Of a stretch of 64,000 nucleotides of DNA, positions 1 through 14,053 are shown piece after piece (within the stretch, counting starts at the first letter, position 1; each line of letters begins with the position of its first letter). The position numbers and the translations under genes were made by a program. Origin of the DNA: Ridgeia piscesae (lineage: Eukaryota > Annelida > Polychaeta > Sabellida > Siboglinidae); NCBI GenBank assembly GCA_025642075.2, contig JAODUO010000070.1:149501-213500 (forward strand), read 5' to 3'. The notes under the pieces were generated by a model. That model did not search any database, was not told the DNA's origin, and was given only the letters and a program-made list of their open reading frames with translations.

Positions 1-359
1 AATGACTCCAGGAAAATGTATTTGTAGTTGACAGCGCATAACTTTATGTAGAGACCTGTCCACCCGTAAAAACGAATATGGACGGGTAGAAATATGAGTG
101 GATGGGTAAAAAAATGAAGGAGCAAAAAAGTCTTCCAAAACCATAGATATTGCCTTGAAAGTGAATGTAAATAGTTTCACATGTGTGTTCGTAGTCCATT
201 TCAGGTCATCAGACACATTTGAAAGTTTGTAAACTGGATTAACAGTGAACATAATTGTGTCCACCAAAACATGTGTCACTGGCAATAATTTTATCCTTCA
301 TAAAGCCCTGTGACGGCGTCACAACTACACACTATATCCATTATGACCACATTATCACC
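1..359. other. Non-coding, no recognised element
   Basis: AT-rich sequence with a short local repetition (gggtagaaatatgagtggatgggtaa type) at 60-115. I see no exon, RNA gene or transposon end. Confidence 0.4.
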
Positions 360-1440
360 ACAGACAGGTGGTCATCGAGGTGGACACACGCCTTGGTGGG
401 CACCTGTCCACATACACCTGTCTACAATTGACACTGTGAAACATGCCTTGGTGGGCACCTGACTACAAACACCTGTCTACAATGGACACTGAAACATGCC
501 TTGGTGGGCACCTGTCCACATACACCTGTCTACAATGGACACTGTGAAACACGCCTTGGTGGGCACCTGTCCACATACACCTGTCTACAATGGACACTGT
601 GAAACATGCCTTGGTGGGCACCTGTCCACATACACCTGTCTACAATGGACACTGTGAAACATGCCTTGGTGGGCACCTGACTACAAACACCTGTCTACAA
701 TGGACACTGAAACATGCCTTGGTGGGCACCTGACTACAAACACCTGTCTACAATGGACACTGAAACATGCCTTGGTGGGCACCTGTCCACATACACCTGT
801 CTACAATGGACACTGTGAAACATGCCTTGGTGGGCACCTGACTACAAACACCTGTCTACAATGGACACTGAAACATGCCTTGGTGGGCACCTGTTCACAT
901 ACACCTGTCTACAATGGACAATGTGAAACATGCCTTGGTGGGCACCTGTCCACATACACCTGTCTAGAATGGACACTGTGAAACATGCCTTGGTGGGCAC
1001 CTGTCCACATACACCTGTCTAGAATGGACACTGTGAAACATGCCTTGGTGGGCACCTGTCCACATACACCTGTCTAGAATGGACACTGTGAAACATGCCT
1101 TGGTGGGCACCTGTCCACATACACCTGTCTAGAATGGACACTGTGAAACATGCCTTGGTGGGCACCTGTCCACATACACCTGTCTAGAATGGACACTGTG
1201 AAACATGCCTTGGTGGGCACCTGTCCACATACACCTGTCTACAATGGACACTGTGAAACATGCCTTGGTGGGCACCTGTCCACATACACCTGTCTACAAT
1301 GGACACTGTGAAACACGCCTTGGTGGGCACCTGTCCACATACACCTGTCTACAATGGACACTGTGAAACACGCCTTGGTGGGCACCTGTCCACATACACC
1401 TGTCTACATACACCTGTCCACATACACCTGTCTACAATGG
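360..1440. repeat. 55-bp minisatellite
   Basis: About 19-20 copies of a 55-bp unit with core catgccttggtgggcacctg and tacacctgtctacaatggac. Variant units carry gactacaaac instead of gtccacatac, taga instead of taca, and a 3-bp deletion (cactgaaac). Homogeneous blocks of the taga variant at 960-1200 point to local duplication of several units. Small ORFs across it follow the repeat and are not genes. Confidence 0.95.
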
Positions 1441-1969
1441 ACACTGAAAAGGACAAATTAGACAACATAGTAACAACAGGACACCAGAGAATAACAATAT
1501 TAGATGATCTGTCAGCAAAGTGTGGAGGGAGGGTTTACAGAACAACCCACTGGAGGTCCGAACTACTAGTGATTGATTGAGTTTAGTAGGTACAATTATA
1601 TACATGCAAATAAAACAATAGTGAGGCACTGTCCAAATAACTGTCTAAATAATTAAAATTACAATATACTTAATACATTAATAATGTCATACAATATATT
1701 TGGAATTTATAAATACAGCTAAATGGTTGGCCCCTGTCCATCATAGCAATGTGCTAACTATAAAATGGATCTACTAAAAGGAAAATGTAGATAATACATA
1801 GTAAGATAAGTTAATAAAATATATTAAAATGCCACTTTAAGATTGTAATTCATGAGCCACCAATCTACTATATCGTTACTTTTTTCTAAAATCGGTTTAA
1901 CATTGGCATTGTTTTATTTTGGTAGGCAGATTGTTCCAGGGGCACCTGTATAAAAGAAGGAAGTTTGTC
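1441..1969. other. Non-coding AT-rich spacer
   Basis: Unique AT-rich sequence between two tandem arrays. No exon with good borders and no recognised transposon. Confidence 0.4.
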
Positions 1970-2765
1970 ACATACAAACTACATATACAAACTATATATA
2001 CAAACTACATATACAAACTATATATACAAACTACATATACAAACTATATATACAAACTATATAAATACAAACTATATACAAACTATATACAAACTATATA
2101 TACAAACTATATATACAAACTACATATACAAACTATATATACAAACTATATATACAAACTATATATACAAACTATATATACAAACTATATATACAAACTA
2201 CATATACAAACTGATATACAAACTACATATACAAACTAATATACAAACTACTATACAAACATATATACAAACTAATATACAAACTACAAATGATAATACA
2301 CTAGTAAGTGAAGCTTATATACAAACTATATTACAATATGAACAAGATATAAACTTACATATACCAACTACTATATCAATTACACTTTTTACAAATACGT
2401 ATTACAGGGCTGATATGTACAGACTCTGTCAGGCACCTGATAAAAAAGAATTTCCACATACAAACTACATATACAAACTATATATACAAACTAATATACA
2501 AACTAATATACAAACTAATATACAAACTATATACAAACTATATACAAACTCATATACAAACTACATATACAAACTATATACAAACTAATATACAAACTAT
2601 ATACAAACTACATATACAAACTATATACAAACTACATATACAAACTATATACAAACTACATATACAAACTATATACAAACTATATATACAAACTATATAT
2701 ACAAACTACATATACAAACTATATATACAAACTGCGTATACAAACTATATGTACAAACTACGTAG
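1970..2765. repeat. 11-13-bp AT-rich minisatellite in two blocks
   Basis: Units of the type acaaactatatat and acaaactacatat fill 1970-2290 and 2457-2765. The gap between (about 2291-2456) is diverged, but still has scattered tatacaaact-like words. The two blocks look like one array interrupted by decay. Repeated Tyr/Ile/Lys/Asn peptides read from it are artefacts. Confidence 0.93.
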
Positions 2766-3835
2766 ACAAACTACAAATGACCGAGTAAGTGGGAGCGTTA
2801 TGATCACCAACCTGACAGATATGAAGAAGAATAAACTTACATTTATAATATCCTCAATGACACTTACATAATGACAGTATACAAGGGCTGATAATGTCTG
2901 AGAGCTCTGTGAGGCGTTAGCTTGGAGTCTTGCTAATCTTAGTACGTATTGTGTCTTTTCATGTGGAGACCACATGTATCAAGTTACAGCACTGATGTTG
3001 TATTGCTGTTGTAGTTACCGCGATTCTATTTGATATGGACATGGGCGAAGGAATGGCATATCGTCATGTCGTCATTCTAATAAACAACCCATATATTACC
3101 TATTCTATTCAACCGATCAAGATGAAAGAAGTATATTTAGTATTATAACAATGTGCCTTGAACCCGAATGTTTGCCATGCGTCATACTATTGGCGGTGAA
3201 GCATAGCTTTTGACTTATTTTCTCACAGACTCGTTGAGACCGTACAGTGGTTTAATTATTAACAACTTCATTCTACTGGCTGCTTTGCCTGACCCGAAGC
3301 ACCTGGTCATACGATAATATTTGTACTTGTAGCAAAAACACGATATCAACAATGTACATTGTTGGAATTTCTAGGCTGCAGTGTGCCTTGTCAATCCTTC
3401 TGCCTTCTTTATGATCAGTCGGCTGCATCAGTAACTACACAACCAGCAGAGTAGTGCAATGACCTCCATGTCACACCAATCATGTTACCTGCCCTCTCAA
3501 CACCTGGCTAATACACTCACAGCTTATGTCACCTGGCTGAGACTGCTCTGGTCTGTCCTATGTCTCCCTGTCGTATAAGGCATGGTATGTAGGGGCCAAC
3601 GTACTTGTTACTTGTAGATCTACCCGTTGGTAACTGGTTACTTCACTACCCGTTTCTTACAAAGTAGTCATTCTGCATACCTTTAATCAACAATTAAAAT
3701 ATTTATATTCGTTATGCAGTGTACTTTTACTGAAATATATTTTAAAATGTGTATTCGTGTCACAGTATGAGTGTGTACTGGTACTTTGGGAATGTATGGT
3801 AACTTTTTATCAACTACAATTTCTTGAAATCTTCC
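2766..3835. other. Non-coding, no recognised element
   Basis: Mixed unique sequence. I checked both strands for splice-bordered exons and terminal inverted repeats and saw none I could support. Confidence 0.35.
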
Positions 3836-4110
3836 GCTCCACCCTCCACGCTCCACCCTCCACCCTCCACCCTCCACCTTCCACCTTCCACCTTCCACCC
3901 TCCATCCTCCACCCTCCATCCTCCACCCTCCACCCTCCATCCCTCCATCCTCCATCCACCCTCCATCCTCCACCTCCACCCTCCATCCTCCACCTCACCC
4001 TCACCCTTCCTACCCCACCTCCATCCTTCATCCTCCATCCTCCACCCTCCACCCTCCACCCTCTACCTTCCACCCTCCATCCTTCATCCTCCACCCTCCA
4101 TCCTCAGCTC
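3836..4110. repeat. CT-rich (ccaccct)n simple repeat
   Basis: Imperfect 7-bp and mixed units (ccaccct, ccatcct, ccacctt), strongly strand-asymmetric pyrimidine tract. The antisense reading gives Gly/Trp/Arg-rich ORFs that are artefacts. Confidence 0.95.
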
Positions 4111-6487
4111 ATCCTGCACCTGAAATAGAAACAAGGGGCATTTCTAGGCTGTTTATAGCCAAATACACCTCAACCATTTGCACGTATATTCAACTGTATC
4201 ATGCCAATAGTTTACTCAGAATGTTTTCTCAAACTGGTGAAATCTGATATTCTATGACTGTTGACACAAGCCTTTGATGATTGACCATTAAGCACTGAAT
4301 TAACATTTGGCGTAGACCCAGCTGTGAGTCTGTTTCATGTCACAAACCTATCCAAATGTTGTGGTAAACATTTTCTATGCCAGCTTTTATATATCAGTTT
4401 TTCCTATTCCGTTCAAAATGCAAGCCAAGTTATGCTCTTACATGCAGGAAAACTCCTAATGCAAAAGTTATGTAACAATTTAAGGACCAATGCCAACGTG
4501 TCATTGTCTTCTGTTGTAATTTCCACAGATGTAAACATGTCCCAACGACCATGAAAACAACTTACAACTTTTAAGAGCTCTCTGCTCTGACTCCAAGTCT
4601 TTCTGTCGGTGGAAGTGTCAGAGCGAGAGTAGATTTATGGCCATTTCCATCACTCTCAGGATATTGGGGAAAGGAAGTTAGGAGTATATTATGTATTTTT
4701 ATGATGATTCACTAATGGCTGAACATTTCGTCTGTGCAGCAGATGTTTGTATCAGCACAACTGGGTAGTTTACATGCAACTGTATAATGTATACAGACCT
4801 GTGTAGAGACAGTTCCTGACACCTTGTCTTTACTCAGGCAAACTGTTGACAGTTCAACTGGTGCATGCTATACTATTATGAGTTAAACACAACAAGTTAT
4901 TATATATAGCTGCCAGTTCCGTGAACTGGTGTAACTACGTGTAAAAAGGCAGTGTACTGGTACTGGTCATAATAGCAAACAGCGACTAGTCCATGTGGTT
5001 TATGGCTGGTTTCATGAGATCAGGTTAGCATTTGTGTAATTAATCAACATAGAATTGACCTAATTAGGTTGCAGTGAGTAATCCCTGTATTTGTGCTGGC
5101 TCTGAACTCCCTTTTTCTCCTAAGCTGCTGCCGTTGTCGTTCATGTACCAAATGGCAAGCTACAGTGATGAATGTAAAGGATATCCGGTGTAAACATTGA
5201 AAATAATGATGTTGAGAGTGCACATGCTGGGAGCATCAACAAACTTGGTAAATATTTCAACTCACATAAACTTACACCTACTAGTTTGAAGGCACAGCTA
5301 AGAGCACCTGTGATGGAGATTGGTGAAGGCAGACTACACTGTGCAGCCCCGAGGTATGTGCCTCATTAAGGCGCCATCTGCAGGCAGAGTAAATCTTACT
5401 GATCCATCAGGGAAACTGGGTTTAAGTATTGTCCCAATGGGATAACATGACTCATGAAAGATGTAACATAATGACGTACATACATACAACGCACCATTAT
5501 CCCTGTACATGTCTAAGCACCTGCAGACAGCACACGTATTCAACGAATCGTGGAAGCTCCTAACATACTGTAACAGACCCCCCAGCATGGTTACATTTTT
5601 TTGGGGTTGCATTTTCATATAATAATAATAATATTTATTATATATAAAGTGCAATATCCAAATATGCTACAAAGCACTGTACAATAAAATAAAAAGCTAT
5701 TTATTATGTGTTAAAACTAAACTAAAAAAAGCTATTTATTATGTGTTAAATATAAACATATCTGCAACGTGTGGCTGACTAGTGTCTGTAACAACACTGT
5801 CACTGCTTAGAGACTTCCTAGAAACGTCCAACTGCGACTGATTTATTCAACCTTATCGACTGATTTATTCCACCTTATGGTCTATTCTAGAGGAACTCTT
5901 TTCCATCAGGTGGATCTTGGTGTGTTCACATCCATCCGTCCCACGGTGCGTCACACCAACTAGGCTGTGTAAGAAGCAGTGAGTGGCCATGTGTCCTGGT
6001 AACTGTTGATTGTGTACAGGTATTGATCTCTCACGCCACCGGGTGGTGAAATGATGTGTGGGTCGTGTTACAAGTCCTGTCAGATACAGGCTCAGTGATC
6101 AGTGCAAGTGGACTCACTGCAACAACAGATTTGGATTGCGTTTTGTCCACTGTTAATTCACATAGGTTGAATTAACAGTGGTTAACCGAGGTTTGTGTTC
6201 ATACAAAAATGAGTGCACACTTTTGAGACTCATCAGAAACCCCCAGCAGCACCCCCAAAACAGTAAAACAAAGCGTGCCCGCCATGATCCATCCCTCTGG
6301 CTTCTGGAGGCAATGTAAATCCCTTGTAAATTTCTTCAGGGAAACTGGGTTTAAGTAGTGTCTCAGTGGATTGGAACAACAACGACTCATGTAAACCTTT
6401 TTAATGTGGTGACAGACAAACTGTAGTCACAACAACAGACACACTTGTACTTGTTCTTATACCATCCCTCCCTGTCCCCCTCTCAAT
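4111..6487. other. Non-coding, with a diverged duplicated motif
   Basis: Mostly unique. Two segments, around 5405-5440 and 6338-6375, share cagggaaactgggtttaagt followed by related sequence, suggesting two decayed copies of one dispersed repeat. At 5620-5710 an aat-rich stretch followed by ataaagtgcaatatcc and caaagcactgtac looks like the reversed tail of a SINE/L2-type element. No exon seen. Confidence 0.4.
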
Positions 6488-6785
6488 CTCCCTCCCTGCC
6501 TCCCTGCCTCCCTGCCTCCCTGCCTCCCTGCCTCCCTGCCTCCCTGCCTCCCTGCCTCCCTGCCTCCCTGCCTCCCTGCCTCCCTGCCTCCCTGCTCCTC
6601 CTGCCTCCCTCCCTCCCTCCCTCCCTCCCTCCTCCCTCCCTCCCTCCCTCCCTCCCTCCTCCTCCCTCCCCTCCTCCTCCCCCTCCCCTCCCCCTCCCTC
6701 CCCCTCCCTCCTCCCTCCTCCCTCCCCCTCCCCTCCCCCTCCCCTCCCCCTCCCCTCCTCCTCCCTCCCTCCCTCCCTCCCTCTC
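6488..6785. repeat. (ctgcctcc)n / (ctcc)n polypyrimidine repeat
   Basis: The first part is regular 8-bp ctgcctcc units to about 6595. It then changes to ctcc and cccct units. The purine strand is pure GA/GGA-rich and could form triplex or hairpin structures (inference). Confidence 0.96.
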
Positions 6786-7706
6786 TAAGAATAGATAAGT
6801 GTCAACAATTGTCCATGACACTGTAAGTGACATCGACTTGAAGTGACATGTTTATACCCATATGATATCCACATGTAACTGATGTTTACAAGTGTGTGAT
6901 ATCTACTTGAAAGTGATATCCACATGTTAGTGATATCGACATTGTATAAGTGATGTTTATATACATGTACCTCTAGAATATCCACCATGTCTCCCTCTGT
7001 TAGCTGCATGAGTCTTAATTTGATGTAACTGTCTAACCCAAGATGGTGTTACATGAAATATGTTCTCAAACAGAGTGTAAACTGTAAGCAACTTGCTAAC
7101 ATAAAGTTACAAAAATTTCCTAAGTTCCTACACCAAGGATATTTGAATTAATTAACCAAGCTCAGAGGAGGTGCATCAATACAAAAGGATTGATCAGTGT
7201 CAGAGTCAGTAAAGTGGTATTGACTTCAGAACTAGATCATCGAAGCTGGACAGTTTTCTTACAGGAGTAAGCAATGTATGAAAATAAAATGGTTGCTTAC
7301 AGGAAAGTGCCTGGTAAGTAGCAATACAGATGATCTGATATTGGATATGAAGCCAATGCAGAGACTTTAGAAGTGGCGCAGAATGGAAGAAACTTGTAGA
7401 CCTACCGGTAGTCACAATCCTTGCTACGCAATTCTGAACATGTAATTTTGTTATATCTGAAAGGGCAATATTTTGAAAAAGGAATTACACAAGTCCGGTC
7501 TACTAGTGACTAGGGTGGTTGTAATAGTGAGCACAACAGAAAGACACAACTACCAAAACAATGTCGTAAATTGTTAAATATGATAATAAAAGGTTCGACA
7601 AATCAATTCCACTTTGAAACTGCAGGCGTAACAGAACTGTCCAATTATTCTATTAACAAATGAATTCCTAATAATTTGATGTGGTGTGATCACTTTTGTG
7701 TGGAAA
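6786..7706. other. Non-coding, short imperfect repeats
   Basis: 6820-6960 carries four or five diverged copies of a word like gtgatatccacatgt. The remainder appears unique, without recognisable genes. Confidence 0.4.
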
Positions 7707-8395
7707 AGGAGGGGGAGGTATGGAAGGTGGGGGAGGTGAAGGTGAAGGTGAAGGTGGAGGTATAGGTATAGGTATAGGTATAGGTATAGGTATAGGTATA
7801 GGTATAGGTATAGGTATAGGTGGAGGTGGAGGTGGAGGTGGAGGTGGAGGTATAGGTATAGGTATAGGTGGAGGTGGAGGTGGAGGTGGAGGTATATGTA
7901 TAGGTATAGGTGGAAGTGGAGGTGGAGGTGGAGGTGGAGGTGGAGGTGGAGGTGGAGGTGGAAGTGGAGTGGAGTGAAGGTGTAGGTGTAGGTGTAGGTG
8001 GAGGTGGAAGTGGAGGTGGAGGTGGAGGTGAATGTGTAGGTGTAGGTGTAGGTGTAGGTGGAGGTGGAAGTGGAAGTGGAGGTGGAGGTGAATGTGTAGG
8101 TGGAGGTGGAGGTGGAGGTGGAAGTGGAGGTGGAGGTGGAAGTGGAGGTGGAATTGGAGTTGGAAGTGTAGATGGAGATATAAGTGGAGGTGGAAGTGTA
8201 TGTATAGGTGGAGGTGGAAGTGTATGTATAGGTGGAGATATAGGTGGAGGTGGAAGTGTATGTATAGGTGGAGATATAGGTGGAAGTGTATGTATAGGTG
8301 GAGATATAGGTGGAGGTGGAAGTGTAGGTATAGGTGGATGTGTAGGTGGAGATGGAGGTGTAAGTGTAGGTGTAAGTGTAGGAGGTGGGGAGGTG
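7707..8395. repeat. (ggtgga/ggtata)n hexanucleotide repeat, G-rich on + strand
   Basis: Nearly 700 bp of 6-bp units: ggtgga, ggtata, ggtgta, agtgga, agtgta. Tracts of ggtata (7760-7820) and ggtgga (7820-7975) alternate, so unit variants spread in blocks. The 282-residue minus-strand Thr/Tyr/Ser reading is an artefact of the hexamer. Confidence 0.96.
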
Positions 8396-11300
8396 GTAGT
8401 ACTGGCTGTTGACAGTCATCAAGTTACGTCTCTAGTAGACGTCACCCCAGCTGGCCAGTAATGATAACAGATGGACATGTTGACAGAGAAGAGATGCTTG
8501 TCAAATAATTGAAAGATAACATGTCGGCAGCATCTGAAGATTTGTCTATTAAACCTAATGTTCCCTTCTTAAGGTATTCATCCACATGTTGACAACTTGA
8601 TTGGTGCAACTGAGTTTGAGATGATATGTCAAGATTAGTAACAAGTGCAGTTCTTTACCAAGACAGACGGGATGCTGAACAACAATTTAGTAAAAGTTAC
8701 CCTAATACGTCATTATTATACAGCTACCGGGTAGGTCATAATGATACACACACAGACACAGCTGACCTTTGGGTGTAGGAATATGAACTTATAGTTGACA
8801 TAGTAGGTAGGCCCTTCTTACAGGAATTGTCTAATAATGTCCCAGCCAGCCTGTTATAACCAGTGGCTTGTGGCCACACAAATAAGTAGACTGATTGTTA
8901 CCTAGTTTAGGAACCATGTCACTGACGTACCAGAAACATCTGTCTCACATTGACTGACACCTGTGAGTATAATTACAATTGGTGACGAAGATACACAGAT
9001 TTCTAAAGGCTAAACACATTTTTGTGGAACGAGGGATCTTTTCAAAAGTTTGTTTGGTAATTTTTTGAATACATATCATTTTCTCGCTGAATCTAACTTT
9101 AATTGAGCTTAAGTAAAAGTTTTCATTCTGGGCAAGTTGCACTCTTTCAAGTATCAATCTTTAAGGGATAAATGTATAAGAAAGATTACCAATTACCCAT
9201 ATATTAGATATTGACATTAATTTATCGGTTGTAATGTTACATGCATTTTCGTTGATAGTTTATTGGTCGCAGCTGATCAGTTTGGGATGTTTGAGTTCAT
9301 TGGTTGTTTGGGGATGTTTTGTTCACCTTTCACCTTTTTTGTTTCATCATAGCAAATGTCCATTTCGAATACTCTGGGAAAATGTATTTGTAAGAATACA
9401 ACTTCATCCAGAGTATTGACATTTTTGCAAATGTTTATGAGTGTAAGACTTGCTGAGGCCTGGTAGCGCAAGGGATGTCAACTCTATATTCAAGTGGGAC
9501 AGGGTGGATTAAGGGGTTATCAGAGGGGCAGGGGTAGGGTGCTATGTAGTGTCTGGTGCAATGTGGTATTGGGAAGATAAGGGAGTGATTAGGCACCCCT
9601 TCTCTCTCCCTTTAACCCAAACAAAAGAACCCAGTCACTGGGATACAAAGGGAGAAATCCTTATTTACATTTCTACTGGCTATGATGTTAATGTTTTTAG
9701 TGCTGTGTGTAAAATAACAATCCACATTCTATTACAGTGACATGAGTTACAACCCTCGCATGTCAAATATGTTTAGGGTTTATAAAATCCTGCGAGGTGG
9801 ACCATCTCAAAAGTACTAGAATCTTTTTCAGTTATCCTGAACGATGACGTAAAGTTGTGACCTGACCCCACAAGTCCAGAATTTGCTGACAGAGTGGAAG
9901 GAATGAAAACATGAAATGAATACACAGAGAGGAGATGGAATGAAAACAAGGAAATATATACTCCACTGGCCAAAACTCTACTCTCCATGTTGTCTGAATA
10001 ACAGAAATAGCTGCAGCAGGACGTCTATAGATGATAGACAACACACAGGAATGCTTTAAATGTAACTGAGGAATATCATGATCAACATTAGAAATGCTGG
10101 TGGAAAACGTCTAGTTTTATAACAGCTGCTACTTGATTTCTGCAGGTTGTAGTAAAATTACCAATTATTCCCAATGAATATTGAGACCAGCATTAGACTT
10201 TTCTTAATATGGAGGTTTATGTTTTTTAATTGGTTTTTGTTTGGCGGAATTTATCCAGAGCTTTCTAGTTTACCATACTTATTCAGTTGCATTTTACCTG
10301 GATTGTTTAGTTTTTGTTTAGTACGCTACTGTAACGGTTTTACCACTACCAGAAACAGTTATTAAGACATGCATTATAACTTAAAACAGTTATCTTAATT
10401 TTGCCTGATTTATTCAGCTGTTTATTCCATAATTTTTATTATATCTACCTATAATTGGAAGACTGTATCTATTAGAGGTAACATTAGAAATAACTATGTC
10501 ACATTGATTAAAGTGATTTTTGCCTGATTTAGTCAGTTTTTAATTCAACCAATTCACATTTTTAATTTAATTTAACAATTCTTCCCATAGAAGGGCCTTT
10601 ATTCAGCTGATGTTTAATTTAATAAACTTACAAAAGGAACAATGCTTAGTTGATGTTTAGCTTAATAATTCTACCTTAATAGTTCTACCTGTGGAAGGAA
10701 GTCAAAGAGTAATGTTAAGACCAGCACTGTAAATAGCCGAATCCTGTTTTTCCAGCTGCTTTTACCTTATTTTTTCAGCTGTCTTATTAGCTGTTTCCCC
10801 CCCGATCGATCAAAAGTGTAGTGTCAGACAGCTTTGAGAGAATTTAGAGGGGCTAACATCGCAGTCTCGGTTTCTCCATGTTGTGGAAATGTGCGATAAA
10901 AACTGTCTTGAATACAGTAAACTGGTGCCTGATTGACAACCCTGCTGGTGTAGTTTAACAGAAGGGTTTTGATCACACCAGAAACATGCCATGGTTCAGA
11001 GATAGATCATTATTTCAGTATCCCCTTTATGGTGTAATTTAATGCGAGTAGTTTTCAGATTGTACACAATTTTAGGAATTCTGCACACTCAGAAAATATT
11101 TTCTGAACAAGGAAAATAGCACATTTGCATAATACAAATCTAGTTGGTAGTTTGCCTCATGTGCGTATGTCAAATATGGAAGGATCCCTGGAAATGGAGA
11201 CAGAACCTTGCTTGTTTGGGCGATAGATGACAGGCAGCATTTTAATGCTATTGTTTTCTGGAAAAATGGTCTGATTTTATATTTAAAACCATTACTGCAG

Positions 11301-13264
11301 GTCTGTGAGAAACAGTTAGTCAAGTGAAAATGATAAATTCCCATTAAGTTGTGTATTCTGTCTACGTGGTTTTCATGGAAGTAGAAATAGTGGCATGGAT
11401 TTTATGTTTAAATTGGTCACAGAGTAATGATGTTCTCATTTATGATGATTATGACAGTTTCAGATTCATTCATCTTTCATGAGACCTTCACTGCATCTCA
11501 AGTAATGAGAACAAGTGTTCAGAATACAAAGTCTCGTCATTTTAATCGCAAAGTCAAGCTTGAATAGGTTATGCTATATCTGCAGATATTTTGATTGGCA
11601 AAGTATGTTTTATTGAATAACACTATTGTGCACACTGTCAATTAAATTTATTCGCTGGCTATAATTCTGCGTGGATAGTATGTTGAGAAATGCATTCGGA
11701 AAGAATGGAATTCTACTGTGTTAATGATAGCCCCTCCACATGAAACTGTTAGTATCTCACCCAGTAAACACCTGTCAACAGTTACTGCACCTGTCAACAG
11801 TTTGTCAACATATGCAGCTACACTGTCAGTATTCATAAACAGAAAAAGGTCAAAGTACACTTACAATATTTTAGTTAAAGGAATATGCAACCCAAAACAT
11901 AAAATTTACCAACGATTAAACAATGTTTAGTGTATCACATCCCATAATTTCTGTTTAAACGTTAGATCATTTAGTATGTGTTTATTGGCAATTACTGGGC
12001 TGCTCTGGTGGCACTTGCATTGTTTATGTGAATAATAATAATAGAACAATAATGATGTTGTATTTCAGGCACTCAATCAATACAAACATTACACACATGA
12101 TCACCCTTTGTGTCTCTAAACATGTTCCTAAGTTTCCTGCAATGAGAAAGTATCACAATAAGAAGTAATGATGGAAGTAATGGTGTGTCTGGTACCACAC
12201 AGATTAGGCAGACATTATATGTGACAGGGAGAAGTAATTACTTGTTCAGAGAAGGCAGACCCCCCACAGAGGCTGGGGAGCATCCCACCATCCTAGGCAT
12301 CATTGACACCTACTTATCAGCACTTATCAGGGATAGAGGGTATCCAATGCCCCCCATTAAATGTGCCAGCCGACAGATAGTGACAACTGTTCAGTGTAAG
12401 GTAATGATAACGTGTATTAATACTGTTTATTTAGTTTTATAATTGTTGTAACTTGTTTGTTTATTAATGTTTTTCCTTGCTACCTTTCTATTTTATTGTA
12501 TCTAATTATATTTCTAACTTATTTACTTTATTATAATTTGTGTATTTTATACCTGTTTATGTAGACCAGTTGTCTATAATGAGCGATTCCTGAAATAAAT
12601 TCACACATCCCTATATTCATATTTGTTTGTAAAATAATAATAATCATAATATAATAATAAGATATGTTTTACAGTTTATAGTGCAATAAATATGGATAAA
12701 GCTATTTGGAGGTATACACATTTTTTAAGTTATGTAAACCAAAGGCACATGTAAAAAATAAGTATAAGTTATGTAAATAATAATAATAATAATAAACTGT
12801 TTGTTATCATAGAACAGAAGAAGGTTATCCCCATCCACAACCAAAGGGCAGCTTTTATCGTCTGTACAGTGTTATATTTTAAACCTATTTCCATTGTCCA
12901 TTTATTTACTGCTATCGCCATTAATTTTATTTACTGCTATCGCCATTTATGGTAACAGCACAAGGAATACAACACTGCAATAAAACTAAGGCAGACGACC
13001 AGTAATAAATGTTAACCTTTAAAGGTGAAATATAATGTCTTTCATTGGATGGTTTGTTGGTTTACTATGTTCCCTTTTATACAATCTCTGGCTGTGAATA
13101 TATGACAACAATAAAGATACAGTCATTGTGCAGTGAACATAATTTGAATATTTCATTATTTGCAGTTATTGTACATTCCGATAAAAACAGCCTTTTTTAT
13201 TGGTCTAACGTGTATGTGTGCATGTGTGCATGCGTGTCACTGTGTGTCACTGTGTGTTTAACTG
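8396..13264. other. Long non-coding stretch
   Basis: About 4.9 kb of AT-rich sequence upstream of the first recognised sif exon. It may hold promoter or non-coding first exons, but none can be recognised by eye. Short aat/taa microsatellites occur at 12020-12040, 12630-12660 and 12778-12795. An aataaa at 12593 follows a roughly 250-bp open frame that I could not relate to any protein. Confidence 0.35.
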
Positions 13265-13292
13265 TTGTGTGTGTGTGTGTGTGTGTGTGCGT

Positions 13293-13382
<90 letters not shown>
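13265..13382. repeat. (TG)n microsatellite
   Basis: Close to 60 TG dinucleotides with one early interruption (gcgtgg). Alternating purine-pyrimidine tract, a potential Z-DNA former. Confidence 0.98.
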
Positions 13383-13383
<1 letters not shown>

Positions 13384-14000
13384 TTTATTTCAAAGAACAC
13401 AACAATACCGGTTGGCGTTCACAATTGTTTTCTTTTTATGTGGATAGAAATAGCGAGACGTTCTACAGAGTGTGCCAGTGTGTGGTTAGATCTGACTTAC
13501 TAGCATGTCATAACTGGCAACAATGAAAATACTGCAATGGCATTGCACAGTAACAGTTGCTCTGGGTGTGTCTCCAAGGGTGAGTGTGCATAGACAGTTG
13601 GCTGGGTTTAACTTAATTTATACACTTAATATTAGCGTAGTTTTGTAGTGTTTTTGACTGTGTATGTTTTGTGTTGCATGATGGGATATGGTCAGTCAGT
13701 GGACACGTGTATGTTGTTATTTTGATGCCACAACGCCAGAATACCTGCTAATAAATGTACCTGTTTTATAAATGGTACAAATGTGACAGTAACAGTGTAA
13801 AATCCCAATTTCATAGCATGTATATTGGGTATACAGATTTCAAGTTTATGAGGGTAAGACAGAAGTCTGACGTATATATGTGGACCCATGTACCAACCAG
13901 TGCTGACAGCTGGCCTTGCGATTACACTAACTGAGACAACGTGTTCATAATCACAAACACAGTTGTGCGGTTGTGTGCATTCCTATACAGGTGTTTGCAC

Positions 14001-14002
<2 letters not shown>

Positions 14003-14051
<49 letters not shown>
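14003..14051. repeat. (TA)n microsatellite
   Basis: Uninterrupted TA run of about 24 units. Confidence 0.98.

Positions 14052-14053
<2 letters not shown>

Noticed and set aside
360..1440. CRISPR-like regular repeats here and at other arrays
   Set aside because: Direct tandem repeats without unique spacers, in an intron-containing eukaryotic genome.
7574..8461. 282-residue Thr/Tyr/Ser-rich minus-strand frame and Gly-rich plus-strand frames
   Set aside because: Translation of a hexanucleotide repeat.
12185..12442. 85-codon frame followed by an aataaa at 12593
   Set aside because: No recognisable family, no clear splice borders and ordinary AT-rich composition downstream; a chance frame is more likely.
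13197..13526. His/Thr and Cys/Val dipeptide frames
   Set aside because: Translation of a TG microsatellite.
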